From NCBI RefSeq assembly GCF_965638725.1, contig NC_134949.1, positions 48,574,151 through 48,638,150 of the forward strand: a stretch of DNA of 64,000 nucleotides, in the 5' to 3' direction. The DNA is from Aptenodytes patagonicus (lineage: Eukaryota; Chordata; Aves; Sphenisciformes; Spheniscidae). The notes beneath the pieces were generated by a model. That model was not told the origin of the DNA and did not search any database. It saw only the letters and a program-made list of their open reading frames with translations. The translations under genes were made by a program, and so were the position numbers. Shown in pieces: positions 12,251-22,558 of this stretch; position 1 is the first letter of the stretch; every line of letters begins with the position of its first letter.

Positions 12251-12564
12251 TGTGGGTCTGATGTGCCAGGCCACCGGAATCCACACAGTCCAGTAAACCC
12301 GGTTGTCCCTTTCCTCCACCTGGCTGGAGGCAGGGCCCCTCTAGTCCTCACCATAGTATTCATTTCTCATTTCCTGCAAATACAAGTCAGAAGTCTCTTC
12401 ATTAAGATCAGAAGTAAGATCAGCCCTTCTACTTTGTCTGGGGAACTGCCAACTGGAAACTGGAGCAGCAATTTTCCTGGAAGAACCCCCTTTTGTGGTT
12501 GTTTTTCCCTGTAACTCACATACGCATGCCTCTAGGGTTGAGGTAGATTTTCCATCCCACTTCC

Positions 12565-13620
12565 TCATGTCCTGTCCATGGTCACGCAGGTAAAACCACA
12601 GGATGGCCCATGGTGTGTACCCTCTATATCCTCTCTCTTGAGCAGAGGAATGCTTACTCCTAATAGATGAGATACTGGTCTGTACAGGTTGGGACTATGG
12701 CATATCCTCTTTGAGTTGCTGGACCTTCCAGGACAGTTTCTCCACAGCTGGGATGAGGGAGGAAGAGAGACTTTCTTCGTATTGCCGGAGCTGTCCAGCC
12801 AACTCATCCACCATTGGTCCCTCTCCATCTTTCCAGGTCAGTACTGCCAATGAGTTGGCATATGACAATGGTGCGCTCCTTCCAAACTTCTGCCACATGG
12901 GTCGTGTGCATTGGACTTCATCTAGATCTTTGGATAGCTGCTCATTGTTCAGGTCACCATAAATCACCTCCAAGCATGGTTAATTCCCTCAGGTACTGGA
13001 TACCTCTCTCCATGGTGGTCCGCTTGCCTGGGTGATATGTAACGTTTTCCTTAAAGGGATACCTTTCCTTCCCATCTGACAGGAGCTGCCTCCAGAGGCT
13101 GAAGACTTGTGCCCCTTTTCCAATTGCTTTGTCAATGCCCCCTTCCCTAGAAAGGGATCCCATCTGCTTGGCTTCCCTGCCCTCTAATTCCAGGTTACTG
13201 GCCCTGTTATCCCAGCATCGGAGCAGCCAGGTGACAATGTGCTCTCCTGGACGATGACTGAAATCTTTTCACCTATGTCCCAGCTCACTCAGGGATAGGG
13301 ATCGGCTGGTTTCCATCTCATTTACAAGTTCTTCCTTTTCCTCCTCCTTTTCTTGTGATGGCCCTGCTTTTTCATCATCCCTTACTAAATGAGCTGACTT
13401 TGGCTTCCAAGATTTCTTTCAGGACAGGTTGGTTCCCTGGTTCAGCTGCAGTGCCTGTTGTGGGGGTTGGAGTAACCACAGTACCTGTCATGGGGGTTGG
13501 AGTAGCCGCAGGGCCTATTGCCCAGGTTGGAGTAGCCACAGTGCCTGTCACAGGGGTTGGAATAGCCACAGTGCCTGTCATTTTGTCATCAAATCCAGAG
13601 ACCTTCTCTTCCCCTTGAGG
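12565..13620 (-). pseudogene. Proviral gag remnants, several frames
   Basis: Frames at 12565-12828, 12695-12973 and 12954-13163 overlap and carry the pieces of a gag-like protein. One piece is a predicted helix-rich segment (QLRQYEESLSSSLIPAVEKL) and another is the region around YHPGKRTTMERGIQYLREL. The assignment rests mainly on position, between the leader frame and protease, and on retroviral gag style rather than a clear capsid motif. At least two frameshifts break it. Confidence 0.55.
13450..13580 (-). repeat. 30-bp tandem repeat coding for ten-residue repeats in gag
   Basis: About 4.3 copies of a 30-bp unit, in plus orientation agtgcctgtcacaggggttg and onward. On minus they code for a Thr/Pro/Val-rich decapeptide, for example TGTVATPTPM. 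Copies differ by a few bases each. The period is a multiple of three, so the repeat keeps the frame. Low-complexity Pro-rich segments are known in some gag proteins. Confidence 0.8.
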
Positions 13621-14324
13621 GTACTGAATAGTGTTGAACAGGGCTCAGTAGGCATGGGCAGGCCCCAGCACATTGCAGTGATTTGTGTCTCCCTAGAATT
13701 GCCAGGGTGACAGCATACTTTTTCCAAAAATTCTACTAATTTTTCAGGATTCTGCACTTGTTCAGGGGTGAAGTTCCAAAACACTGGGGGTGCCCATTGG
13801 CCTACGTACTTGCCCATCTTATCCCACACACCCTGCCACTCATAACTATCCAGCCTTGGGGCAGACCTCTGTATGATATTCTTAAATTGCTTATTAACTT
13901 TAGACAAAACTGAAACAACATTCCCAAGAAATACCAATAGAAGTATCTTAACTACCCAAGGATGTTCAAGATACTGAAAAGTTACTGTAATGAAGGAGGA
14001 AACATCATAGAAGTTAGTGAAGGTGCCATTCTGTATTTCCTCCATAAAAAACCTCTCAGAGGAAGAAGTATAATTGCTAATTGTCTCCATGAAGTGGTAC
14101 CCAAAGTACAGTAATGACTTCAGTATAAAGCTCAAACACCAGATTAAGCTCAAGGCCAGTGTTTTAATAACAAACCTCCCAGGCAAAACATCACCAATCA
14201 CTGCAGACCACAGCAAACTGCAAAAACCAACATCAATCTTTAACATGTACAGCAAAAAAATGAGCACGATGCAGATTAGACAAGTCAATATTGAGAACAG
14301 ATGAACCAAAATTGTGACCCACAA
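13578..14324 (-). CDS. Leader/gag frame with three hydrophobic segments
   Basis: This is the first open frame of the proviral RNA, starting 66 nt after the primer site and running 248 codons without a break. Residues 3-28, about 51-76 and 123-140 are strongly hydrophobic and could be membrane segments. Two N-glycosylation sequons (NYT, NGT) lie between the second and third. The C-terminal half (from about residue 140) is soluble and looks gag-like (EWQGVWDKMGKYVGQW). I do not recognise the hydrophobic part. It could be a family-specific Gag N-terminus or an unrelated accessory domain. It has no env hallmarks and sits at the gag position. Confidence 0.5.
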   Translation of the reverse strand: MWVTILVHLFSILTCLICIVLIFLLYMLKIDVGFCSLLWSAVIGDVLPGRFVIKTLALSLIWCLSFILKSLLYFGYHFMETISNYTSSSERFFMEEIQNGTFTNFYDVSSFITVTFQYLEHPWVVKILLLVFLGNVVSVLSKVNKQFKNIIQRSAPRLDSYEWQGVWDKMGKYVGQWAPPVFWNFTPEQVQNPEKLVEFLEKVCCHPGNSRETQITAMCWGLPMPTEPCSTLFSTLKGKRRSLDLMTK

Positions 14325-14389
14325 TTGTTAACAGATATAAATTCCTTAATACGCTCTGGTTAATCTGTTATTATCTCAAACCCTTTGTG

Positions 14390-14406
14390 CCCCACGTTGG
14401 GCACCA
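14390..14406 (-). other. Primer binding site, lysine-tRNA type
   Basis: Read on minus, TGGTGCCCAACGTGGGG lies 8 nt inside the 5' LTR. It differs by one base from the TGGCGCCCAACGTGGGG site used with tRNA-Lys(1,2) in several retroviruses. Position and sequence both support this role. Confidence 0.8.
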
Positions 14407-14414
14407 AAAAAGAC

Positions 14415-15010
14415 TGTTGTGGTTTAACCCTAGGCAGCAACTGAGCACCACACAGCCGCTCGCTCACTCCCCCCCTGGTGGGATGGAGGAGAGAATCGGA
14501 AGAGTAAAAGTGAAAAAAAACCTTGTGGGTTGAGATAAGAACAGTTTAATAATCAAAATAAAATAAAATAAAATAAAATAGTAGTAGTAGTAATTATAAT
14601 AATTATAATAATAATAATGATGATAAAAGACTATATAAAGCAAGTGATGCACAATGCGATTGATCACCACCCGCCGACCGATGCCCAGCCAGTCCCCGAG
14701 CAGTGGTGTCCCCCCCGGCCAGCTTTCCCCCAGTTTATATACTGAGCATGACGTCACATGGTATGGAATACCCCTTTGGCCACTTTGGGTCACCTGTCCT
14801 GGCTGTGCCCCCTCCCAGCTTCTTGTGCACCCCCAGCCTTCTCAATCAGTAGAGCATGGGAAGCTGAAAACTCCTTGACTTAGTGTAAGTACTAGTTAAC
14901 AACTAAAACATCAGTGTGTTATCAACATTATTCTCACCCTAAATCCAAAACACAGCACTGTACCAGCTACTAGGAAGAAAATTAACTCTATCCCAGCCAA
15001 AATGAGGACA
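14415..15010 (-). repeat. 5' LTR of the ERVL-like provirus
   Basis: Same LTR as 8145-8742. The TATA box is at 14734-14741 (tttatata on plus). The central 400 bp, including the microsatellite, are almost identical to the 3' LTR, while the outer parts carry most of the differences. Being upstream of the primer binding site on the minus strand, it is the 5' LTR and would have driven proviral transcription leftward. Confidence 0.9.
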
Positions 15011-15015
15011 TCTGG
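15011..15015. other. Target-site duplication, right
   Basis: The sequence tctgg immediately after the right LTR matches 8140-8144, defining the outer ends of the provirus. Confidence 0.85.
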
Positions 15016-17860
15016 TAAGCTAAAACCTATTTCCACTATGTACCCTAATAAAAAGTGGTTGTTAGTCTATTAGAGTAGATCTTATGCACTACTATTCCTT
15101 GTCTTTTAAATAACGTTAGTGTGTACCATCCTAGAGATGTTAAAATAATGGCTTTTAAAACAGCTTTTTCCAGCAAACCAAATGTTGGATCAATCATGCT
15201 GGAATAAGAGGAGGAGAGTCTGCTGTGAATCCCTGAGGTGTGTCACTTTAAAATAGTGCAGTGCACTCTAGGGCAAATAAAACAATAGGAAATCAGGAGA
15301 GTTCAACTGCTGTGGCTATTTATTTTACAGCAACTTCAGTTCAAGCCATGCTGATAGTTTTTCTAATGCCTTAAATCAAACAGCAGGTATCTGTGGCCTC
15401 AAGGTAAGAAATGCTAAACATCTGCCAGTTTCCAGACTTGAAACATTGCAGCTGCCTTACCTGAAGGAAATTTTACTATTAGTGTACCAGGAATCTCAGT
15501 GCTACTGTCATGTAGTATTTTCACTAAGGAATACATGATTGTCACTGCACAAAACGTTGAACAACTCTCTCTCCCAAAGATCCAATTTTAAGTAATTTGC
15601 AAAATGTTTTGATTATCATATTTTTCAATTCCTTATACTGGCTACAAAAATACAGCCACAAACTATTCAGGTTTAGTTCTTTAACAGCCTCAAGACTTCT
15701 CTTGACAGCTGGCAGTGACATGAGAAGTCATATCAGTGTCTAGTTCAAAAGTCCATCCGTCCAAGCTGTGCTGGCACTATTCCTGCTGACAGGTGCTTTG
15801 GCCTATGAGAAAGGCCTACAGATGTAAACATAATGGAATAAACTGAATAATCCCCCAAAACAAATATTTCATTTCTGAACGTTAATGGTCTGGTACTTAT
15901 GAGCACAACCTATTCAAGACTTCTGCCTTCCCTGCACCCTCAGGTACTCCCTATGCCAACAGAACAAAGGTTTTGATTGGCACCGGCCAACTGAAAAAGC
16001 AGGTATGAGGCATGTTTTATCTAACTTGCAACTGATTGTCACGTTTGCATAATTTATTGTTCCTCCTACAATTCTCTACTACATTTGCCCAGTTTGCAAA
16101 TTTTGCTTCAAAAGTCTTGCTGGATTTTACATCCTCATTCATCTCCAAGAGCAATATCAATTTGGCAGGCTGCAATGCATACTGTAATGAAAACCTTGGA
16201 AGCCACTCTGCTGTGATCAGTCAAAATACACTTGAATTTAAGAATATGAATAATTGTGTTGAAGTCAACAGAATTACCATGGGTCAAGTCAGAGTATGTT
16301 GTGCTTGGTGCATACTCCACTGAGGCAGTATAATCTTCAAAATCTGCCTTGCAGATTTTCCTGGGGGGCAGGAGTTGTGAAGATGTAAGAAGCACATTCT
16401 ATCCTTACAGTGGAAATTCATTAATAAACCTTCATCATGCATGAACAGCAACAACAAGGATACCAACCTTTGAAGACATCACTTTTGTCCAGGGGAAGAA
16501 AAATGTGTCATAAAAACCCCATAAGTGTCTTTTGTATATGTGTTCTTAAACCAAGTAAAGAGTCTTGGATGTTCACCTTACCTTCTCAAAAGGTGCTGTA
16601 AATTTTAATATTTAGTTCTGCCTAACTGCTTTTTTCTTAGGAAATAAAAAGAGGAAAGAAGCAGCAGGACTTCCTTTGTATTTTAAGCATAATAGTTGTA
16701 CTCTCGTGTGCCTCAAATATTACAAACCACAGTAGTATGTTCCTATCATTATTTTCACTTGTAAAAAAAAACAGAATGTGAAAAGGAAAGACATTTAAAA
16801 TTATCTAAAAGGTTTCCAGACTGGAAAGGTTAAAGGAGACTCTCAGTCTGGGAACACCTCTTTTCAAAGACTGTTTCCCTGAGAAGAAGCTGTGGTGAAG
16901 GCTGTCCAGATCAGGAGGTAACAGAAATGCCTTTTGGAAAGTATCTAGGATGAGGGAGAAGTAGGATTACCTCATCACTGTGTTTTAAGAGACAAAAAAT
17001 AGCTATTTAGCGATTTTGAGTATGGGTTGCTGTAACTCTCCCCTGAGTTGGCCATTAGGAAGCATAACAAGCCTGTTGGGCCCTTTTCTCTTAATTTAAA
17101 GCCGTTGCAGAACACTGCAGAGAGGCTTTAGCTCTGGAGAGCTGAAATCAAGCGCACGCTAATGAAGGTTGACTCCTGGGCGTTGTTCGACCCCATTCCT
17201 GTGACTGCACTGACCCCTAGTGACTGCAGAGTCAGTTAAATAATTTACAGACTCAATTTTTCTTTTAAATAAATATATATATTTACATAAAGCATTGCTA
17301 TACAAGGTAGCTTTTATCAGCAAATATCTTCACTATGAGGAAACTGTTAAAATCCTTCTTTTTTAAGTAATCTCTACAATTCCCAGGGAAGTTGTGTTCA
17401 GTATTTATTTTACAAGAACCAATTTTTTTCTCATTAGGATATTGATTTGAGATAGACTTTACTACCTTAGTTAATAAACAGCTTATTTAAAATATCAGTG
17501 CTGGTAAGATGCTGGGAGTTAGAGGGTTTAATTTAGCCATATAAGTTTGTTCAGAAATGCAGGATCTCAGGCTGGAAGCTTTGCAAACTTTTCATAAAAC
17601 ACAGGAGGTACCACTGTTAATCTCTTTACTATCTAATATGATTCACCTACACTGGATGTCTGATGTGCTTTTAGCAGTACCATCTGGAAAAACATTAGCA
17701 TTGTTTTAACATGTATAAGGTGAAAGCCACAAGTAATTTCTTTCCCTTGGGCCTTTCAATTCAGCAGCAGATTATGCATATGCATACAAAATACCAGGGC
17801 AAGTTCAACTCTCCCTCAGCAACCCTCTGCCTCTGCTCTTTGGCTCGTTATCTCAGGGTT
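15016..17860. other. No recognised gene; single-copy flank of the tandem array
   Basis: Ordinary A/T-rich sequence between the provirus and the first unit of the array. Small open frames, the largest being 95 codons at 16036-16323, have no recognisable family. It does not reappear at the U1/U2 or U2/U3 boundary, so it marks the left end of the array. Confidence 0.55.
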
Positions 17861-20258
17861 TATTTTCAAGTGCTGTTAGTTTAAGCCAGCGTGGGGGACG
17901 TGTCATGCAGCGCGTATGTGAAAACACAGACACGCAGTCTTGAGGGCCTCCCTGCATGAAATGCTGAATATCCTCCCTTTCCTTGGGCTCCTCTTTGGGG
18001 CCCTCATGCCAGAGACAACCAGGCAGGAGGGGATTAAGGAACGTAATAGGGGATGCGTCTGTGGTCTGGAAAACACGCCTGTATTTTTTGTTGTTTTTGT
18101 GGGTCTTAGTGCCTTTGAAGCTGTGAAAGGGAAGTCTTGGATAAGGGTTTGACCACACAAAGCACTGATCCCTTCCCTTCCGCTGGTTTCGGCCAAGAGC
18201 AGTTGAGAGCTGGCAGGAACTGTTACTATCTCGTTGAGCCATGTATTTATTGTATAATGATGAGGTATTTCTTAGTGTCTGTGACTAGCCAGGTTGAGCA
18301 AGTGATGACTAAGAGAACAGCATTTGTAATTTCTCTACAGGAAGCTCCAGTGAAAAGGGAAGAGATAGTGTACTGAGGTTGCGGTTCCACAACAATCCAG
18401 GATCAGCCAAGTATTGCCCTCATGGCCACGTCCTTCTCCTCCTGCATTTATTTGTCTTTCCCTTGAGCTGGGCCTGCCACTTAGCTCGATCCTTTGCTGG
18501 GAATATTGGCGTGTTAACGTGCTAGAAAACTATTTTCTTTTGGCTTTGGCTTGTTGGGTTGGCTTTTCAGGGTGGGGAGGTGGGTTAAATTGCACCAGAA
18601 GGTGCTAGTTCTTTATGATCCCAGTTGCAAAGGCGCTCAGATTCTATAAAGCATCTCTTAAGATGCTGGGTGTTTGAGATCACACTAAAAAGAAAAGGAG
18701 GATAGTATAGATAATCATATGACCCTTCAGATGCTGGGAACCCCAAGCTGTGCAACGTCGAATGGGCCTCCCACCATGGCCTAGCACACCCTGTAGATCC
18801 CGTGCATGGAAAAGTTAGCCCATGTTGGTCATTTGAGCTCTTACAGGATTTTCCTAAAGAAGCCAACTCTATTCCTCATTTCTACTGTCAAACAAAAAGG
18901 ATGTTCACATGAGAACTTCTTCTCGCTGCACCGTTAGATAAAGGCGAGGCCAGGCAGGAGGTCGCATATAACGGGACACAATATCCCTCAGAATTAAGAT
19001 TTTAAATTTCCTCAGGCAGACAACATATAAAATGTTGCCGCAAGGCATCATGTGCCACGATTTGGAACTCCAATGTCTAATTAGAGGGGGGGAAACATTT
19101 TCGATACACTTAGTCCTTCATTTTAAAAAGATGTTTCTTGTCCGTTTTGTAACTCTCAGCTAAACCAGATACTCTAGATTTTTCTATTCTTATTGCAGTT
19201 AAGGAAAGTGATGCCCAACTGCATACCTGTTTACAACCGCTACAGCGTTTTGCAAGTTTAAATTATTAAAAATTAAATTTCAAAATAGAGTAAAAATTAC
19301 ACCATTACCACCCAAGGTTTATGCAAGATATTCTCAATCAAGTAGGATAGAGAAATGTATGACTATATTTCTCATAGAACGATAGAATCATTTCAACTAG
19401 AAGGCACCCTGGACGGTATCTGATCCATCCTCATTTCTAAACAGTCACGATGAAGAAAAGGCTCCAAGGAAGCAAAACGCTTTTATAGTCACAGTTACGG
19501 GTGCCACCGAAACAATTACTGGGTCCCAGTGTTACAGAAAGAAGTTTGAAGGGCTCTCCTCCAAAACTGATGATGTTCTAAGAATGACCAAAGGTCAGGT
19601 AAATGCAAAAATGGAAAAACGTCTGAGACAAAGATATGAAGTCATATATGTTACATATATGTAACAATTTAGTATGAGGTTTCTTGATTCAGAAAGCAAT
19701 ATTAAAGTGTTCTTTTTATCAGTCTTCCACTCAGGCTTTACCCAAGCTTTTATACTTTAGTTTACAAAGTGTGTAAAACCATATTTCAGTTAATTCTGAG
19801 AGTTTTCTTGTGAAGTTCATTTAGTTCACAACACAGTTCTGCTGCCCTGCTAAAAGTGCAAAATCTCAAGATCAAACTCAGAGTGAGCCCCCAAACGTCT
19901 GGCAAACAGCTAGAGAATCTGGCTTTCACACAAACACATCTACTTTCTAGAATGCATTACTATTGCTGTTTACATGAAAAGTCCTCTGAAACTCTGAAAT
20001 AGTATTTATTCATATTAGTAATTATGCACTAAAACATCTGTCAGATAAAATAGGGGAAGGCTCTACTTGGGGACTTTTTTCTCTAAGGACATCTTTTACT
20101 ATCAGTCTTCTGGTGTACAGCCATAGTCTATAAAAATCATTTCAAGTGTCAGATTTTTGTAACAGACTAAACTTAGTGGATATGTGACCATACAGAGAAC
20201 ACTTTTTTAATTTTTAATCAGTTTCTAAATGTTACAATGTACTTCCTCCAACATATTT
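17861..20258. other. U1 left block: no recognised gene
   Basis: The first 390 bp are shared by all three units. From 18253 on, U1 and U3 share one version and U2 has another. I see no supported exon; the small frames on both strands (such as 17853-18242 minus) have no family resemblance. A decayed CR1 3' end lies at 19371-19450. Confidence 0.5.
19371..19450 (-). mobile_element. Short decayed CR1 3' end
   Basis: The plus sequence catagaacgatagaatcatt followed by a diverged version of the ttggaagg...catctgatcc block is the end of a CR1 3' UTR, in minus orientation. Only about 80 bp are recognisable. Confidence 0.65.
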
Positions 20259-22552
20259 TTTGAATTTGCCATTTTATCAGCTTTGTTTTTTCCAGTTGAT
20301 AACTTCCGTATTTCAATTTAGATTTTTCTTGTGAAGTGACGCACTCGCTTCATCTCTTTCTCCTGTCTACGTATCGTTCTCCTGTTCTGTTCGCTTCCAC
20401 GTCTTCTTGGCTCTGCTGTCCAAATAGATATGCAGAACGTTTTGTGCATAATGTATTAGAGGAAAACTACGTGCTCTTTCAGAAACATTTTAAGAATTAA
20501 GCTTTCGGCGCGAGACACGAGATAGAGGCTCTAATCTCTGCTTTCAAGACGGCTGTAAAATGTATTCACGGTCCTTCGGGCATCTTGTGAAGGGTTTGTA
20601 GCCCGAGTCCTTTTATGAATTTGGACCTCGGCTGATCATCGTTCAGCTATTGCAGATGCTTCACGAGCAGCCAAGCAGAGGGACAAATAGATCGCGCTCA
20701 TATAGTCTCTGCTCTGCTTTGCCCAGTGCTACAAGCCAAACCCCACTTCTTGTAGCTCCTCGCTTTAAAGGCGGGCACATCTTTTGCTTTCATGTCAGTA
20801 ATATGGGGAAAAACTAGGAATCACGGGCTAGTTAGGCAGGCAAAATTACATGTCTGCAAACAAACAAAACTACTAACTGCTCTGTCAGAGTACTCGGCAC
20901 TGCTTAGAATCTCGCGGGTTTTGGTTGGGGGAGTTTTAAGAGCAATTTTGCATTCCCTCGGTGGGGAGCGACATGCCACTTTTACTAAAAAGACTGAACT
21001 GTAAAAATTTCTCTCAAACAGTTACCTGAATGGTTGTTTTGAACCTGGCGAACGTTTTTGCATGTGGGGTTTTTTTCCTCCAAGTTGGTGCATTGTAAGA
21101 TCCCGAGGTATATTTGTCTGTAGAAAAAACATACGCATTGTTTCTTAATTTCAGCTACCATTTCAGGAAAGACTCTCTCAGTCTGATGTGTGAATTCAAT
21201 ATTACGTTGGCTGAGGTGTCAATTAATGCATCGGGTGAGTCATACCTCCTCTCTGAAATACAAGCTAGTGTTAAATACAGACTTTCTCTCTAGTACTTTA
21301 AAGATCATTTGCCATCTTGCAGCGTTTTCAGCAGGCCCACAGGATCTTCCAAACGCGGCGGTTCTGCCACGGACGGCCTTGACTGGAAGAACGTGAATGT
21401 TGCTGTGTTGAAAATCTTCCCAAAGGCATCAGTTGCTGTTAGATTAAGTGAACCCGTAAGCCAGCCTCCTGTTTCATCTCTGGCTGTGCAAGCACTAGAT
21501 GCAAGGCAATATTACGGTTGTGTGCTTGGCACTTGATTTTGCGCCAGAGTAAGCTGCCTACTGACGAACCGTTTTCTGTAAAATTTGGTTAAAACTTCAT
21601 CTCATTAATACTCTTGTTTCCTGTTAATTCCAGCTTAATGCCACTGATTCAAATTATTAATTGCCCAATAATCCTACAACTTTCCGTTGATACACAACAT
21701 GTAAGTATTACCATAGTTTTCCGTTTGGGTCCAAAATCTCCTCTTTGTGTCAAGCTGATTCCTTTGTTTGGAGCGTTTCCCACCGTACGGCTCAGGTACT
21801 GCTGAAAAGAAAGGTAGCGAAAATGGTAACGGTCGCTCTTGTGACAAAAATGCTGCTCACCTTTTTTTTGAAATGTGCTCTCCTTTTCTTAACCTGGAAA
21901 TTGGGTAAGAGGTATTCTTCACATTAAGAACGTTCTCTCTGTAATCTCTCTACCAATCTGTCCACATTTAATCAAAGCAGACATTCAAAGCAAAAAGAAA
22001 AGCCCCACAACTCTTCGTCCCCGAGACGAAGCAGTGATGTCGGGATTCATTTCACTTCACTTTATTCCTCTTAAAGCGGGGGTTACTCTGTCTGAAGGAG
22101 GTTCCTTTTGTTGGAAATTAAGGCAGGGAGGCACCTCAAGGTGGAGATGCAGCCCAGCTTAAGAGAGGAGACTGCAGCTGGCAAGATGAAATCACTTCCT
22201 CAACTTAGGATTGTTTCAATTATTTGCCACTAAATGCCTTGATGAAGTGACAGATGAAAAACCACAATGATCCAGAGTGACCGTGGAAAGGGAAAGTAGA
22301 AAGGCAAACAAAACCCAAATGAGGTACTAGATTGCGTGACGCTATAGCAGCAAGTTAAAAAAAAGCGAAAGGTGTAAAATTATGGTTGCATCTGCAACAG
22401 ACTGCCGAAAAGAAAGATACAAGACTCAGAATGCCACCTGTAGGCTTCTTGTCAAATTGATGGCATAGTACGTCCTATCAAGAGGACAGTAGAGTATTTC
22501 AATCGATACATTTAAATCGAAAACAGACGTTTGAATTAGACCCAAGGCCTTG
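20259..22552. other. Downstream flank of C12orf50-like copy 1
   Basis: This lies 3' of the predicted poly(A) signal of the minus-strand gene. It is repeated almost without change at about 39999-42292. Small plus-strand frames (20792-21004, 21190-21396, 21309-21536, 21614-21805) are identical in the two units only because the DNA is. None has family resemblance or splice context. Confidence 0.5.
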
Positions 22553-22558
22553 TTTATT
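22553..22558 (-). terminator. Poly(A) signal of C12orf50-like copy 1
   Basis: AATAAA on minus (tttatt on plus), about 100 nt after the predicted stop. In U2 the equivalent is at 42293-42298 only. The two other copies of the terminal exon are joined to different sequence before this point and lack it. Confidence 0.6.

Larger units (their letters stand above)
8145..15010 (-). mobile_element. ERVL-like endogenous provirus, minus strand, defective
   Basis: Two direct LTRs of about 600 bp flank 5.7 kb of internal sequence, and the 5-bp duplication tctgg sits outside both LTRs. On the minus strand the order is 5' LTR, lysine-type primer binding site, gag-like frames, protease, reverse transcriptase, RNase H, integrase, 3' LTR. 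No env is visible between integrase and the 3' LTR (about 410 bp). The LTR terminus TGTCCT...GGCTGGGATAGAG is common to bird ERVL-type LTRs. Stops and frameshifts interrupt pol, so the copy is not autonomous. Confidence 0.9.

Noticed and set aside
17853-18242. Minus-strand 129-codon frame at the start of every unit
   Set aside because: No recognisable family, and overlapping frames on both strands. Its recurrence is explained by the unit duplication.
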